Shown: positions 1-8,879, numbered from the stretch's first letter. The stretch: DNA of 64,000 nt from Janthinobacterium violaceinigrum (GCF_009208555.1 NZ_WFLI01000002.1:1-64000); one strand, 5' to 3'. The notes: a model not told the origin generated them from the letters alone. Numbers and translations: made by a program.

Positions 1-1
1 C

Positions 2-433
2 ACGGCCCCGCCCGCACTGGCAGCGCCTGCCGCGCCGGCAGTGCTTGCGCATGCGGCGCAAGCGGCCACCATCGTCAATACGGCGGGACCACCCTTGCCT
101 GCAATACCAGCCACGGCAGCAAGCGCGGGGGCGGGTGCGAGCGCGCCGCGCAAGGCCCCGCCGCCCGCGCGCCAGGCTGCAGTGCGCGCGCAGGAATCAA
201 GAGCGGCTGCCGCCCCCGGCGACAGCGACGTCGCCTTGCTGACGGCGATGGTGGCCCATGCACACCGGCAAGATGGCACGGCGGCGCCCATGCGCGACGT
301 GGTGCTGCGTCAGCGAGAAGAAGAAACAACGGAACTCTTGCAGCGCTGCCGGCAGCTGGGCCTGATCGAAGGCATGCTGTGCCGCTCGCGCATCTGCTCG
401 GGCCGCTGGGACAGCGATCCCGCCTGCCACTGA
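2..433 (+). CDS. C-terminal part of an unrecognised Ala/Pro-rich protein (cut by window edge)
   Basis: The frame is open from the window edge, so the true start lies to the left. The visible 143 residues are a long low-complexity Ala/Pro/Gly stretch (roughly the first 75 residues), then a compact C-terminal segment rich in charged residues (MRDVVLRQREEETTELLQRC) with four cysteines near the end. The stop is TGA at 431-433. I do not recognise the family. The Pro/Ala linker suggests a secreted or membrane-anchored protein with a small terminal domain, but this is inference. It converges on the minus-strand VOC gene with only 23 bases between, and no clear terminator is visible. Confidence 0.6.
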   Translation, partial: TAPPALAAPAAPAVLAHAAQAATIVNTAGPPLPAIPATAASAGAGASAPRKAPPPARQAAVRAQESRAAAAPGDSDVALLTAMVAHAHRQDGTAAPMRDVVLRQREEETTELLQRCRQLGLIEGMLCRSRICSGRWDSDPACH

Positions 434-456
434 ACGCCGACGCGCCGGATGGAGCG

Positions 457-834
457 TCAGGCGCGTTCGGACACTTCGATCAGGTTGCGGTCCGGATCGC
501 GCAGATACACGGAGCGGATGGGCCAGTTGGCGCCCGTGCGGGCCACCGGGCCTTCCTCGATGGCAATCCCCAACGCCGCCAGGTGGGCGATGAATTCGTC
601 GAGCGGGACGGCGGCGATGAAGCACAGGTCCAGCGCGCCGGGCGTGGGCAAGGCCGCCTTGGGCAGAAATTCCTTGCCGGCCTCATGCAGATTGATTTTT
701 TGCGCGCCAAACTTGAAGGCATGGCGGCCCGCGCCAAACGTTTCCAGCTGCATGCCCAGCACGCGCGTATAGAAATCGATGCAGGCTTGCTTGTCGCGGG
801 TGGTCAGTACGAGGTGATCGAGGTGGTCTATCAT
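457..834 (-). CDS. VOC (glyoxalase/bleomycin resistance) family protein, GLOD5-like
   Basis: A 125-residue single-domain vicinal-oxygen-chelate protein. The start HLDHLVLTTRD, the central LGMQLETF and KINLHEAGKEF, and the C-terminal LRDPDRNLIEVSE are hallmarks of the glyoxalase-domain-containing-protein-5 type. Likely metal ligands are the His near residue 7, His50 and the Glu near residue 120. Its ATG overlaps the TGA of the upstream hydrolase by four bases (ATGA), so the two genes are translationally coupled. The substrate cannot be read from sequence; VOC enzymes include isomerases, dioxygenases and thiol transferases. The family call is firm and the reaction is unknown. Confidence 0.88.
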   Translation of the reverse strand: MIDHLDHLVLTTRDKQACIDFYTRVLGMQLETFGAGRHAFKFGAQKINLHEAGKEFLPKAALPTPGALDLCFIAAVPLDEFIAHLAALGIAIEEGPVARTGANWPIRSVYLRDPDRNLIEVSERA

Positions 835-1622
835 GTATTTTTCGGGTGAGTGGCCGCGTCCATGCGGCCTTGCAAAAAGCCTTCCATCAGCGCCAGCAAT
901 GCCTGCGGCTGCTCCTGGTGCGGCGTGTGGCCGCACTGTTCGACCATGGCGGGCACGGCGTTGAGCGCCTGCGCCACGATCGTATCGACCTGGGCCGCGC
1001 TGCCGTACTGGTCCTCGCTGCCCTGCACCACCAGCGCCGGGCATTCGACAGAAGGCAGCAGATATTCGATGTTCCAGAACTGGAAGCCATAGCTGAGCCA
1101 GGTATCCGACCAGGCCTTGAAGATGGTTTCCGTCTTGTCGCCATGGTATTTCGCCAGCGCGCGCAGCTTGCCCGCGCCAAACGCCGCGTCCGCCACGCGG
1201 ATGCCATCGAGCGTGATGCCCTCGACAAACACGTGTGCCGCTTCGGTGATGATGCCGCGCAAGCGGGGCGGCTGCTGGGCCGCATAAATGAGGGCGATGC
1301 TGCCGCCGTCGGAATGGCCGACGAGAAAATGGTCCTGTCCCGGCAGCAGTGCCGCGAGCACTTGCGGCAACTCGCACAGCGCGTAATCGTGCAGGTAATG
1401 GAGCTGGCGGCGCGCTGCCAGCGGCGACGACTGGCCATAGCCGTGGCGGTCGTACAGCAAGCCGCGGCAGCCCGTGGCCTGGCATAGCTGAGCGGGAAAA
1501 TCTTTCCACATCGCACAGCAACCGAGCCCCTCATGCAGGAAGACCAGGCAGGGCTTGGCAGGGTCGCCTTCGATCAGTTCGTAATAGATATCGGTTTCGG
1601 CACTCAGGTTCAGTATCGGCAT
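831..1622 (-). CDS. alpha/beta hydrolase
   Basis: A 263-residue cytoplasmic alpha/beta-hydrolase with no signal peptide. The nucleophile elbow GHSDGG places the catalytic Ser at about residue 104. The acid is probably Asp204 in GSEDQYG and the base His232 in CGHTPHQEQP. The oxyanion-side motif is LHEGLG near residue 30. It is the first gene of a two-gene unit: its stop codon overlaps the start of the VOC gene. Related proteins hydrolyse small esters or ring-cleavage products. Pairing with a VOC protein would fit a small catabolic or detoxification step, but the substrate is not evident. Confidence 0.85.
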   Translation of the reverse strand: MPILNLSAETDIYYELIEGDPAKPCLVFLHEGLGCCAMWKDFPAQLCQATGCRGLLYDRHGYGQSSPLAARRQLHYLHDYALCELPQVLAALLPGQDHFLVGHSDGGSIALIYAAQQPPRLRGIITEAAHVFVEGITLDGIRVADAAFGAGKLRALAKYHGDKTETIFKAWSDTWLSYGFQFWNIEYLLPSVECPALVVQGSEDQYGSAAQVDTIVAQALNAVPAMVEQCGHTPHQEQPQALLALMEGFLQGRMDAATHPKNT

Positions 1623-1957
1623 GGGCTAGGCTCGCAACGGTTTCCGCATCGACAGGTCGGCTGGACCTATTGTGCCATTGTCCTGCGCGGCATGCGTGGC
1701 GCCCCATAAAAATAGCTTGCTGGAAAAGATCTTGACGCTTGCCTGCAAGGTGTTTGCGCCAGCACAAATGGCCGCCGTTTTGCATGGCCGAATCGCCCCT
1801 TTTTACCTGCCTGCGGGCCTAAAATTAGTGCCTCCCCTCTTGGAGCAGACGGCTACCTTATCAGCCAGATCGTGACACTGGCCGTCACGGCAACAGATAC
1901 GGCGTCTTGCCGCACGACGTCAGGCGCGGCGTCCAAACTATCGATCAGGAGCACATC
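1623..1957. other. intergenic region, 335 bases
   Basis: This is the divergent spacer between the hydrolase-VOC pair (minus strand) and the small unknown gene starting at 1958 (plus strand). It must contain promoters for both. I see no convincing paired -35/-10 boxes, strong hairpin or RNA gene. The only clear signal is the AGGAG ribosome binding site at 1948-1952, just before the downstream ATG. Confidence 0.4.
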
Positions 1958-2344
1958 ATGGAAATGAAAGTAGAAGACAGGACCGGCAGCAATCTGGCCG
2001 AACAGGAACTCACCGACTTGCCCGTGCAACAGGAAAGCAAAACGGCGAAAGGGACGGCCGCAAAGGATTTGAACCTGAGCGGTAATGCCTTCACCACGTA
2101 TTACACGTGGCGGGCAAACGGCGTGTTCCACGCAGTGAATTTCGTCAACGGCAACGTGACTGCCAATTCGCGCGTGTTCCTCAACATCAGCGAATTCAGC
2201 ACGGATGCCCAGCACCGCTTCATCGGCGCCGCCCGCATGGCCGTGTATAACATCGCCCCGTACAACGGTGGCTTCCTGGCCTGGGTGGAAATTTCCTGGG
2301 GCAGCCCGCTCAATATCCGCTTCGACGTGTTCGTCGATCCCTGA
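1958..2344 (+). CDS. small unknown protein with leader-like N-terminus
   Basis: 128 residues from the ATG at 1958, chosen because AGGAG lies 5-9 bases upstream; an upstream in-frame ATG at 1907 has no such site. The first ~38 residues are hydrophilic and contain QELTDLPVQQESKTAKG, resembling the E-L-x-x-L-P-V pattern of bacterial leader peptides. The remaining ~90 residues look beta-rich with alternating aromatic residues (AFTTYYTWRANG, FLAWVEISWG). There is no signal peptide, membrane segment or cysteine. No immediate neighbour is a modification or export gene. I do not recognise the family; the leader comparison is inference only. Confidence 0.7.
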   Translation: MEMKVEDRTGSNLAEQELTDLPVQQESKTAKGTAAKDLNLSGNAFTTYYTWRANGVFHAVNFVNGNVTANSRVFLNISEFSTDAQHRFIGAARMAVYNIAPYNGGFLAWVEISWGSPLNIRFDVFVDP

Positions 2345-2456
2345 TCCGCACAGCATTGGGCGGGTCCCGGCGGCCGGCAGGCAGGCATTGCGTGCATCGG
2401 CCGTGCATTGAAGGGATGGAAAGAGAAAAAGCGTAAAACGGGAATCGTGCGCGCAA

Positions 2457-2490
2457 AACAAAAGGGCCACGTGTTGCCACGTGGCCCTTT
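2457..2490 (-). terminator. Rho-independent terminator of tRNA-Asn copy 1
   Basis: Perfect 13-bp inverted repeat (AAAGGGCCACGTG at 2461-2473, CACGTGGCCCTTT at 2478-2490) with a four-base loop. Read on the minus strand it lies just past the tRNA 3' end and runs into TTTTGTTTTG. Confidence 0.9.
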
Positions 2491-2504
2491 GCTACTGCTT
2501 GTTC

Positions 2505-2580
2505 TGGCTCCCCGACCTGGACTCGAACCAGGGACCTGCGGATTAACAGTCCGTCGCTCTACCAACTGAGCTATCAGGGA
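2505..2580 (-). tRNA. tRNA-Asn(GTT), copy 1
   Basis: 76 nt including encoded CCA. On the minus strand the acceptor arm TCCCTGA pairs with TCGGGGA (one T-G pair), the D arm is GCTC/GAGC and the T arm holds GGTTCGAGTCC. The anticodon loop is CTGTTAA, giving anticodon GTT (Asn). Sequence-identical copies lie at 15195-15270, 15812-15887 and 16023-16098 in the same orientation. Confidence 0.97.
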
Positions 2581-2591
2581 AAGGAGGCCGA

Positions 2592-2621
2592 ATTATATAC
2601 GTCAAAATTTCCCATGTCCAG
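2592..2621 (-). promoter_or_regulatory. promoter of tRNA-Asn copy 1
   Basis: On the minus strand a perfect -10 TATAAT (2592-2597) is preceded after 18 bp by CTGGAC (2616-2621) as -35. The same CTGGAC box at the same spacing occurs upstream of copy 2, and a one-base variant (CTAGAC) upstream of copy 3, supporting the assignment. Confidence 0.7.
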
Positions 2622-2987
2622 TTGTTGCTGCATCGCGCACTAAAACAGGCCGCCTGCCGCTGACTGCCTCGCCCAGATGTCAGGGCATCATGCGAAGGCA
2701 TCGCAGGCACGGCAGCACGGCAGCACGCGAGCGCCATGTGGATGGGGCTGCCGTGGCATGGCGCGCATGCGCGGGACGGGCCGCTGGCTGCTTACGCCAA
2801 ACGGAGCAAGCCTGCGGGCTGCGGCTGCGTCCGTCTGCGCGGCGCCACGCAAGATAGTAGAATAGCCAGGCCGTCCCCACACGGACGGCGCAAAACGGCA
2901 TGCCGGCAACGGGGCGTCAAGCACGCCGCCGCGCAGACATGCATTTGCAAGGTTCGGCCTTGCCCCTGGCTTACTGCTCTCACCGAC
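2622..2987. other. non-coding leader region before the GntR gene
   Basis: This spacer lies between the tRNA-Asn promoter and the GntR start. A TAGAAT hexamer at 2858-2863 could be a plus-strand -10 box. It is followed by a 7-bp hairpin, GCCGTCC (2870-2876) and GGACGGC (2883-2889) with a six-base loop, which would sit at the start of the GntR leader about 100 bases before the ATG. No T-run follows it, so it is not an obvious terminator. A short GGCAGCAC tandem repeat lies near 2710-2727. Confidence 0.35.
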
Positions 2988-3695
2988 ATGACAGAATCAA
3001 GCGCACCCTTGGTGGACAAAACCGGCAGCGGCGACAGCTCGGTAGAAATTGCCGAACATATGGCGGCAGCCATCGTGGCGCGCCAGCTGCCACCCGGCAC
3101 GCGGCTGCGCGAAGAAGCGCTGTGCCGGCTGTATGGCGTCAGCCGCACCAAGATCCGCGCCGCCCTGCTGATTTTGTCAAAAGATAAGCTGATCCGCATG
3201 GTGCCCGACAAGGGCGCTTTCGTCAGCCAGCCAACGGAGGCGGAGGCGCACGACATCTTCGCCGCTCGGCGCGTCATCGAGGCGGCCCTGGCGCGCGAAT
3301 TCGTCGCCAGGGCAAAACCCGCCGACTACAAGATGCTGGAACGCCACCTGAAAGCGGAACGCCTGGCGCTGGCGCAAGCGACGCCGCTGCGCTCGCAACT
3401 GCTGGGCGACTTCCATGTACTGCTGGCCGACATCGCCGGCAACGCCGTGCTGCGCGACATCGTGCGCGAACTGGTGGGGCGCAGCTCGCTGATCACCATG
3501 CTGTACCAGTCCGGCCACGCCGCCGCCTGCTCATGCGACGAACACGGCCGCTTTCTCGAGGCGGCGCGCAGCGGCGACGCCGACCTGGCCGCACGCCTGA
3601 TGGCGGAACACCTGACGCACGTGGAAGCGGCCCTGCGCTTCGATGGCAGCGCCGGCGACGACAGGAAAGACCTGGTGGCGGCACTGCTGATGTAG
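2988..3695 (+). CDS. GntR family transcriptional regulator with FCD ligand domain
   Basis: 235 residues from the ATG at 2988; the frame is open further upstream but homology begins after this Met. The winged helix-turn-helix (about residues 18-82) contains LPPGTRLREEALCRLYGVSR and a GAFVSQP wing. The rest is an all-helical FCD effector domain with the metal- or ligand-contacting pattern of the FadR subfamily (FHVLLADIAGN, AAARSGDADLAARLMAEHL). It probably binds DNA as a dimer and responds to a small organic acid or related metabolite. The next gene, a purine permease, is convergent, so a regulatory link is not obvious and the target is unknown. Confidence 0.88.
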   Translation: MTESSAPLVDKTGSGDSSVEIAEHMAAAIVARQLPPGTRLREEALCRLYGVSRTKIRAALLILSKDKLIRMVPDKGAFVSQPTEAEAHDIFAARRVIEAALAREFVARAKPADYKMLERHLKAERLALAQATPLRSQLLGDFHVLLADIAGNAVLRDIVRELVGRSSLITMLYQSGHAAACSCDEHGRFLEAARSGDADLAARLMAEHLTHVEAALRFDGSAGDDRKDLVAALLM

Positions 3696-3707
3696 GCCCC
3701 GCCATCA

Positions 3708-3745
3708 AAAAAGGCCGCCCCTGCGGATGCACGGGCGGCCTTTTT
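3708..3745 (+). terminator. Rho-independent terminator after the GntR gene
   Basis: Inverted repeat AAAAAGGCCGCCC (3708-3720) and GGGCGGCCTTTTT (3733-3745) with a 12-base loop. Symmetric A and T tracts mean it can also serve the convergent permease gene. Confidence 0.9.
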
Positions 3746-3816
3746 ACGATTGTCGCTTCTTGATTGCCGCTTTTTTTGCGGTGACAGCACCGGACGCGCG
3801 GCTCCTACCCTCCCCG

Positions 3817-5115
3817 CTATTCGCCCAGGTAGATGAACTTGAACAGGAAGATGGCGGCGATGATGTAAGCCACGACCGACACTTGCTTGCCCTTGCCCGT
3901 CAACAGTTTCAACACGGCATAGGTGATGAAGCCGAAAGCCACGCCACTGGCCACGGAATACGTAAATGGCATCATCAGGGCCGTGATGGCGGCCGGAATG
4001 CTTTCCGTGCTGTCATCCCAGTCGATATAGGTCAGTTCGCGCAGCATCAAACAAGCCACGTACAGCAGCGCGGGCGCCGTCGCGTACGGCGGCACCGTGT
4101 GCGCCAGCGGGGCGAAGAACAGGCTGCCCAGGAACAGCAGCGCAACGGCCACGGCCGTCAAGCCCGTGCGGCCGCCCGCTTGCACGCCGGCCGCGCTTTC
4201 CACGAAGGCCGTGGTGCTTGAGGTGCCCAGGCAGGCGCCGGCGGCAATCGCCGTGCTGTCGGCCAGCAAGGCCTTGTTCATGCGCTCCATCTTGCCGTCT
4301 TTCAGCAAGCCGGCACGGTTGGCCACGCCCATCAGGGTACCCGTCGCATCGAACAACTCCACCAGGAAAAACACCAGCACCACGTTGACGATGCCGATCG
4401 ACAGCGCGCCCATGATGTCGAGCTTGAACAGGGTCGGCTCGATGGCGGGCGGCGCCGAGACGATGCCGTTGAACTGGTTGCCGCCAAAGAAGAAGCTGGC
4501 GATGGTGATGGTGAGAATGCCGATCAGGATGGCGCCCGGCACTTTCAGGCGGTCCAGCGCGACGATGATGAAAAAGCCCACGATGGCCAGGATGGGCGCC
4601 GCCTGGTGCAAGTCGCCCAGGGCGATGATGGTGGCGGGATTCGACACCACCACGCCGGCGCTTTTCAGGGAAATGATGGCCAGGAACAAGCCGATACCGA
4701 CCGTGATCGCCGTGCGCAGCGCGGGCGGGATGCTGTTGATGATCATCTCGCGCACCTTGAACAGGCTGACGAGGATGAACAGGCAGCCGGAAATGAAGAC
4801 GGCGCCCAGCGCCACTTCCCAGCTCATGCCCATGCCCTTGACCACCGTGTACGAGAAATACGCGTTCAAGCCCATGCCCGGCGCCAGCGCGATCGGATAA
4901 TTCGCATACAGGCCCATGATCAGGGTGCCGATGGCGGCCGCCAGGCAGGTGGCGACGAAGACGGAGTCTTTCGGCATGCCCGCGTCGCCGAGGATGGAGG
5001 GATTGACGAAGATGATGTAGGCCATCGTCAGGAATGTGGTCAGGCCGGCCAGCAGCTCCGTGCGCACATTGGTCCCGTTGTCCTTCAGTTTGAAATAGCG
5101 TTCCAGGAACTGCAT
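3817..5115 (-). CDS. NCS2 family purine (adenine/hypoxanthine/guanine) permease
   Basis: 432 residues, the normal length for the AzgA/PbuG/AdeP branch of NCS2 transporters. The N-terminus (TNVRTELLAGLTTFLTMAYI, then NPSIL and GMGLNAYF) is characteristic of this branch. Around 12-13 hydrophobic segments are visible. A later VELFDATGTLMGVANRAG segment is the conserved substrate-binding region. It probably imports purine bases with protons. The ribosome binding site AAGGGG precedes the ATG. It appears to be a single-gene unit; the bidirectional terminator at 3708-3745 lies beyond its stop. Exact base specificity cannot be decided from sequence. Confidence 0.92.
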   Translation of the reverse strand: MQFLERYFKLKDNGTNVRTELLAGLTTFLTMAYIIFVNPSILGDAGMPKDSVFVATCLAAAIGTLIMGLYANYPIALAPGMGLNAYFSYTVVKGMGMSWEVALGAVFISGCLFILVSLFKVREMIINSIPPALRTAITVGIGLFLAIISLKSAGVVVSNPATIIALGDLHQAAPILAIVGFFIIVALDRLKVPGAILIGILTITIASFFFGGNQFNGIVSAPPAIEPTLFKLDIMGALSIGIVNVVLVFFLVELFDATGTLMGVANRAGLLKDGKMERMNKALLADSTAIAAGACLGTSSTTAFVESAAGVQAGGRTGLTAVAVALLFLGSLFFAPLAHTVPPYATAPALLYVACLMLRELTYIDWDDSTESIPAAITALMMPFTYSVASGVAFGFITYAVLKLLTGKGKQVSVVAYIIAAIFLFKFIYLGE

Positions 5116-5221
5116 GATTAACCCCTTGTTTTGGTAAAACCGCGCGCCTGGTCTTGGACTATGCGCATTTTTTCTTGCAACAACTCTTTGCTTGAACTTT
5201 TCACTTGGACTCTACACTTAG

Positions 5222-5623
5222 CTACTTGCCCGGCGCGCCGGCCGGCTTGAAAGCCCACCAGCGGCTGCCCGCAAAATTCCAGACCAGCCCGATGCCCGTG
5301 GCCAGCACCTGCGCCAGCCAGTAATACCAGCCCAACTGGTGTACCAGCAGCCACATCAGCCCCGTATTGATGCACCAGCCTATGCCCAGCAAGGTGAAAT
5401 ACTTGCTGGCCGCCTCGCCATGTCCCTTGTCGCTCTTGAACGTGAAAAAATAATTGAGGATGTAGTTGACGACGGAACCCATGATGTAGCCGATGCCGGA
5501 AGCGGCGGCGGCGCTGATGCCCGCCCATTCCACGCCGCCCCACAGCACGCTGTATTGCACGGCCGTGCCGGAAGCGCCGACGGCGGCGAAACGTAGAAAT
5601 TGGTGATGCAGGGAATGGGACAT
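5222..5623 (-). CDS. GtrA family membrane protein
   Basis: 133 residues with four predicted membrane segments and the family motifs FLRFAAVGASGTAVQY at the N-terminus and YILNYFFTFKS in the middle. GtrA proteins are thought to flip or position polyprenyl-phosphate-linked sugars, usually beside GtrB-type glycosyltransferases. No glycosyltransferase is adjacent here, so it is an orphan. I start at the ATG at 5623; an in-frame TTG lies two codons upstream. No strong ribosome binding site is visible for either. Confidence 0.88.
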   Translation of the reverse strand: MSHSLHHQFLRFAAVGASGTAVQYSVLWGGVEWAGISAAAASGIGYIMGSVVNYILNYFFTFKSDKGHGEAASKYFTLLGIGWCINTGLMWLLVHQLGWYYWLAQVLATGIGLVWNFAGSRWWAFKPAGAPGK

Positions 5624-5763
5624 TGTCAATTTTCAAATGAGACGAAAACAATCGCCGGGATCGGGCCAGAATAAAAAATGGCTACGATTGCTCGTAACCA
5701 TTTTTCAGCCTGCATTTTACTGCAAGTTGCGCCTAACGTTCATATTCGCCGCCGCTCCGGCAC

Positions 5764-7224
5764 TCACGCCTTGCGCTGACGGCGCCGGCGCAGCCCCACG
5801 AACAGCGCGATCAGCAGCAGCACGCCCACTGCGCCAGCAGGCAATATAAACGGTTGCATGCGGGCCAGCACGGGCTTGTCGCCGCCGCTGCGCGCCTGCG
5901 CCACGTAGGCGGGCGTGACGGACACGTCCGGGTTGCCGTACTGCTTCAGCACGTAGTTGGCGATCGAGGCGATCTGCTCGTCCGTCAAGGGCTGTACGTA
6001 CGAGCGCTGGTCGAAACGGGGCATGAACGCTTCGTGCTCCTCCCCGTCGATCTTGCGCTCGACGCCGAACAAAATGGCCGAGACCAGGTTGGCCGGCGTG
6101 GCGCCACCCGTCGCCGTGTTGTGGAACAGGGCAGGATACGCCTGGCCCGTGCTGCCGGCGCCGCTGGCCGAATGGCAGCTGGCGCAATAGCCGGAAAACA
6201 GCACGGCGCCGCTGTTGAGCGATTGATGCTCGGTGGAACTGGCCATGCCGCGCAGCACCGCTTCTTCGCTGGCGGCACTGCCATGGCTGAAGGCGGCCTT
6301 GGTCTGCCCTGGCGCGCGCACGGCCGGCACCGTGCGCAGCCACGCGACGATGGCGGCCACGTCGTCGTCGCGCAGGAATTGCAGGCTGTTCTGGATGGCT
6401 TCGGCCATGCCGCCCGCCGCCTGTCCCTTGCCTTCCACGTGGCCCGTCTTCAGGTACGCCGCGAGCTCCGCATCCGTCCAGGCGCCGATGCCGCTGACCT
6501 TGTCGGACGTGATGTTCGGCGCGTGCCAGGACCCCAGCGACGCGCCCGCCAGGGTCTGGCTGCCGATTTCCGCCATCAGCATGTTGCGCGGCGTGTGGCA
6601 GGCGCTGCAGTGCGCCAGGCCCTCGGCCAGGTAGGCGCCCCGGTTGATCTGCGCGCTTTTCGTTGGGTCCGGCACGAAGCGTTTGTTGTCCAGGAACAAG
6701 GTGTTCCAGCCCAGCATGGACAGGCGGACATTGAACGGGAATGGCAGGGCCGTCTGGCGCGCCGGCTCATCGACGGGCTTGACGGCCTGCATGAAGTAGT
6801 AATACAGGTCGCCCACGTCCGCATCCGTCAGCTGCGCATAGCTGGTGTAGGGCATGGCCGGATACAGATGGCTGCCATCGGCGCGCACGCCCTCGCGCAA
6901 GGCGCGCGCAAAGTCGGCTTCCGTGTAGTGGCCGATGCCGCCCTTCTTCGACGGCGTGATGTTGGTCGCGTAGATCGTGCCCAAGGGCGAATCGATGGCG
7001 TAACCGCCCGCATACGGCTTGCCGCCTGCTGCCGTATGGCACGCCATGCAGTCGGCCGCGATGGCCAGGTAGCGGCCCCGTTCCAGGCGCGCATCGGGGC
7101 TGGCCGGGGCCGGCGCGGCGGGACGGTCCGGCGTCAGGGTGACGGGAGGAACTGCCGCCACCGCATGCGCGGCCAGCGGCAAGCCTGCGGCCAGCGCCAG
7201 ACTCAGTAACAAACGGCGCATCAT
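5764..7224 (-). CDS. triheme cytochrome c subunit of a membrane-bound sugar/alcohol dehydrogenase
   Basis: 486 residues: signal peptide (MMRRLLLSLALAAGLPLAAHA), then three c-type cytochrome domains with heme motifs CMACH, CSACH and CASCH, and a C-terminal membrane anchor (ILPAGAVGVLLLIALFVG) ending in basic residues. This is the standard cytochrome subunit that passes electrons from a periplasmic flavoprotein dehydrogenase to ubiquinone. The start ATG at 7224 overlaps the TGA of the GMC gene (ATGA), so it is the third gene of a coupled operon. Length and heme number match gluconate, sorbitol and alcohol dehydrogenase cytochromes. Confidence 0.93.
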   Translation of the reverse strand: MMRRLLLSLALAAGLPLAAHAVAAVPPVTLTPDRPAAPAPASPDARLERGRYLAIAADCMACHTAAGGKPYAGGYAIDSPLGTIYATNITPSKKGGIGHYTEADFARALREGVRADGSHLYPAMPYTSYAQLTDADVGDLYYYFMQAVKPVDEPARQTALPFPFNVRLSMLGWNTLFLDNKRFVPDPTKSAQINRGAYLAEGLAHCSACHTPRNMLMAEIGSQTLAGASLGSWHAPNITSDKVSGIGAWTDAELAAYLKTGHVEGKGQAAGGMAEAIQNSLQFLRDDDVAAIVAWLRTVPAVRAPGQTKAAFSHGSAASEEAVLRGMASSTEHQSLNSGAVLFSGYCASCHSASGAGSTGQAYPALFHNTATGGATPANLVSAILFGVERKIDGEEHEAFMPRFDQRSYVQPLTDEQIASIANYVLKQYGNPDVSVTPAYVAQARSGGDKPVLARMQPFILPAGAVGVLLLIALFVGLRRRRQRKA

Positions 7225-8879
7225 GCTGCCTCCCTTGCCAGGGTGCGGGCGATGTCGTCGGCTGCGCGCAAACCGAGCGCGGCCATGCTGAGGGTCGTGT
7301 TGACCACGCTGGCCGACGGCATGGCGCCGCCGCCGGGCAGCCACAGATTGGCGTGATCGTGCGCGCGGCAATTGCCGTCGACCACGGAGTCAAGACGGTT
7401 ACTGCCCATGATGACGCCACCCATGATGTGGTTATTCGCGTTCAGACTGTCGGTGATATGGAATTCCACGGCGCCGAACAGCTTGCCGATGTGTTCGAGC
7501 TGCGCATGCGCGGCCTTCGCGCCATTGCGCACGTAGTCGCCCACGTCGTAATAGATGTCGGGGCAGGCCAGGCCCAGCGGGTCCTTGCGCGTCTTGCTCA
7601 AGGTCAGGCGGTTGTGCGCTTCGGGCAACGGTTCCAGGCTGATCGACAGGTCCACGCCAAACGCGGCGCGGCGGCGGATTTCATCGTCGAGGTCCTTGCC
7701 CACCAGGCCCAGCTTGAGCGACTGCTGGGTGGCGGGTCCCACGCGCGTGATGTTGTTCAGGATCATCTTGTTGGCCGAATACTGCGCGCGGAAGGCGCCG
7801 TCGCGCGGCCCCACGAGGCAGCTGCTCTGCGCCGGGCCGCGGCCCGTCCAGATGGGTTCGTTGGCCAGGAAAGTACAGTGGAAACCGGAATGGTCCATCA
7901 TGTTGCGGCCCACCTGGTCGGAACTGTTGGCGATGCCGTTCGGATTGTTCTGATTGGCCGCCAGCAGCAGCAAGCGGGGCGTTTCGATGCCGTTGCAGGC
8001 AATCACGAAAGCCTTGCCCGTCGCCATGTGCGACTGTTTCTTCGCGTCATACCAGTGCACGGCCGTCACACGGTTGTTCTGGTCCGTATCGATGCGGTAG
8101 ACGACGGCTTCGGCCAGCACGCCAGCGCCTTTCAGCTCGGCCCGCTCCACGTGGTGGATGCCGTTGTACATGGCGCCGATGGGGCAGATAGGCTGGCAAT
8201 TGTTATTGCCGCAGCAAGTGGGACGCCCCTGCCATGGCCGCGTCGAGCGCCCTTGCGGAATCGGCACGGAACGGTAGCCGTGCGGGTTGACCACTTCGGC
8301 GAAGCGCTTGTCGCCATAGCCCCAGGGCACCATGTCCATCGGGTAAGGCTTGCTGCGCTCGCTGGGCGATTGCAGGGCGGGATCGTTGGGGCCGGCCACG
8401 CCCATTTCCTGTTCGGCGCGGCAATAGTACGGTTCCAGCTCATCGTAGGAAATGGCCCAGTCGCGCCCTACCCCGTAATCGCTCTTCATGCGCATGTCGC
8501 TCGGCAAATGGCGCCAGCACGACGCGGCCCAGTGCCAGGTGGTGCCACCTACCGTGCGCAGATAACCCTGCTGGAAACTGCTGCCGCTGGGGCCAGACAA
8601 TTCCACATAGTTATTCTTTGGAAAATACAGGGGTGCGGGCGCGTTGTCCGCCTGCGGATACAGGCCCTGGAAGTCGGAACCGACGCGGTTTTCAAACGGC
8701 ATGTTGCGCCAGTTTTCCACGGCTTGCCCCCGCTCGATGCGCAAGCCCGCTTCCAGCATGATCACGGAATGGCCCTGCGCGGCCAGCTGGTCGGCCATCA
8801 TGGCGCCCACGACACCGGTACCCACGATGACGACATCGGCGACGACGTCGCCATTACTCTTGAATTGCGGTGATTTCAT
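7221..8879 (-). CDS. GMC family FAD-dependent oxidoreductase, dehydrogenase catalytic subunit
   Basis: 552 residues. The N-terminal Rossmann motif VIVGTGVVGAMMADQL binds FAD, and the C-terminal GMC domain ends with NHIMGGVIMGS and LWLPGGGAMPSASVVNTT, containing the expected catalytic His/Asn region. It closely fits the large subunit of membrane-bound sorbitol/gluconate-type dehydrogenases. The start at 8879 overlaps the end of the small-subunit gene by four bases, and the stop overlaps the cytochrome start. It has no signal peptide of its own, so it is presumably exported with the Tat-signal small subunit. The oxidised sugar or polyol is not determinable from sequence. Confidence 0.93.
   Translation of the reverse strand: MKSPQFKSNGDVVADVVIVGTGVVGAMMADQLAAQGHSVIMLEAGLRIERGQAVENWRNMPFENRVGSDFQGLYPQADNAPAPLYFPKNNYVELSGPSGSSFQQGYLRTVGGTTWHWAASCWRHLPSDMRMKSDYGVGRDWAISYDELEPYYCRAEQEMGVAGPNDPALQSPSERSKPYPMDMVPWGYGDKRFAEVVNPHGYRSVPIPQGRSTRPWQGRPTCCGNNNCQPICPIGAMYNGIHHVERAELKGAGVLAEAVVYRIDTDQNNRVTAVHWYDAKKQSHMATGKAFVIACNGIETPRLLLLAANQNNPNGIANSSDQVGRNMMDHSGFHCTFLANEPIWTGRGPAQSSCLVGPRDGAFRAQYSANKMILNNITRVGPATQQSLKLGLVGKDLDDEIRRRAAFGVDLSISLEPLPEAHNRLTLSKTRKDPLGLACPDIYYDVGDYVRNGAKAAHAQLEHIGKLFGAVEFHITDSLNANNHIMGGVIMGSNRLDSVVDGNCRAHDHANLWLPGGGAMPSASVVNTTLSMAALGLRAADDIARTLAREAA

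Noticed and set aside
5116..5221. Purine riboswitch before the NCS2 permease
   Set aside because: The 106-base spacer lacks the conserved three-way junction and loop-loop sequences.
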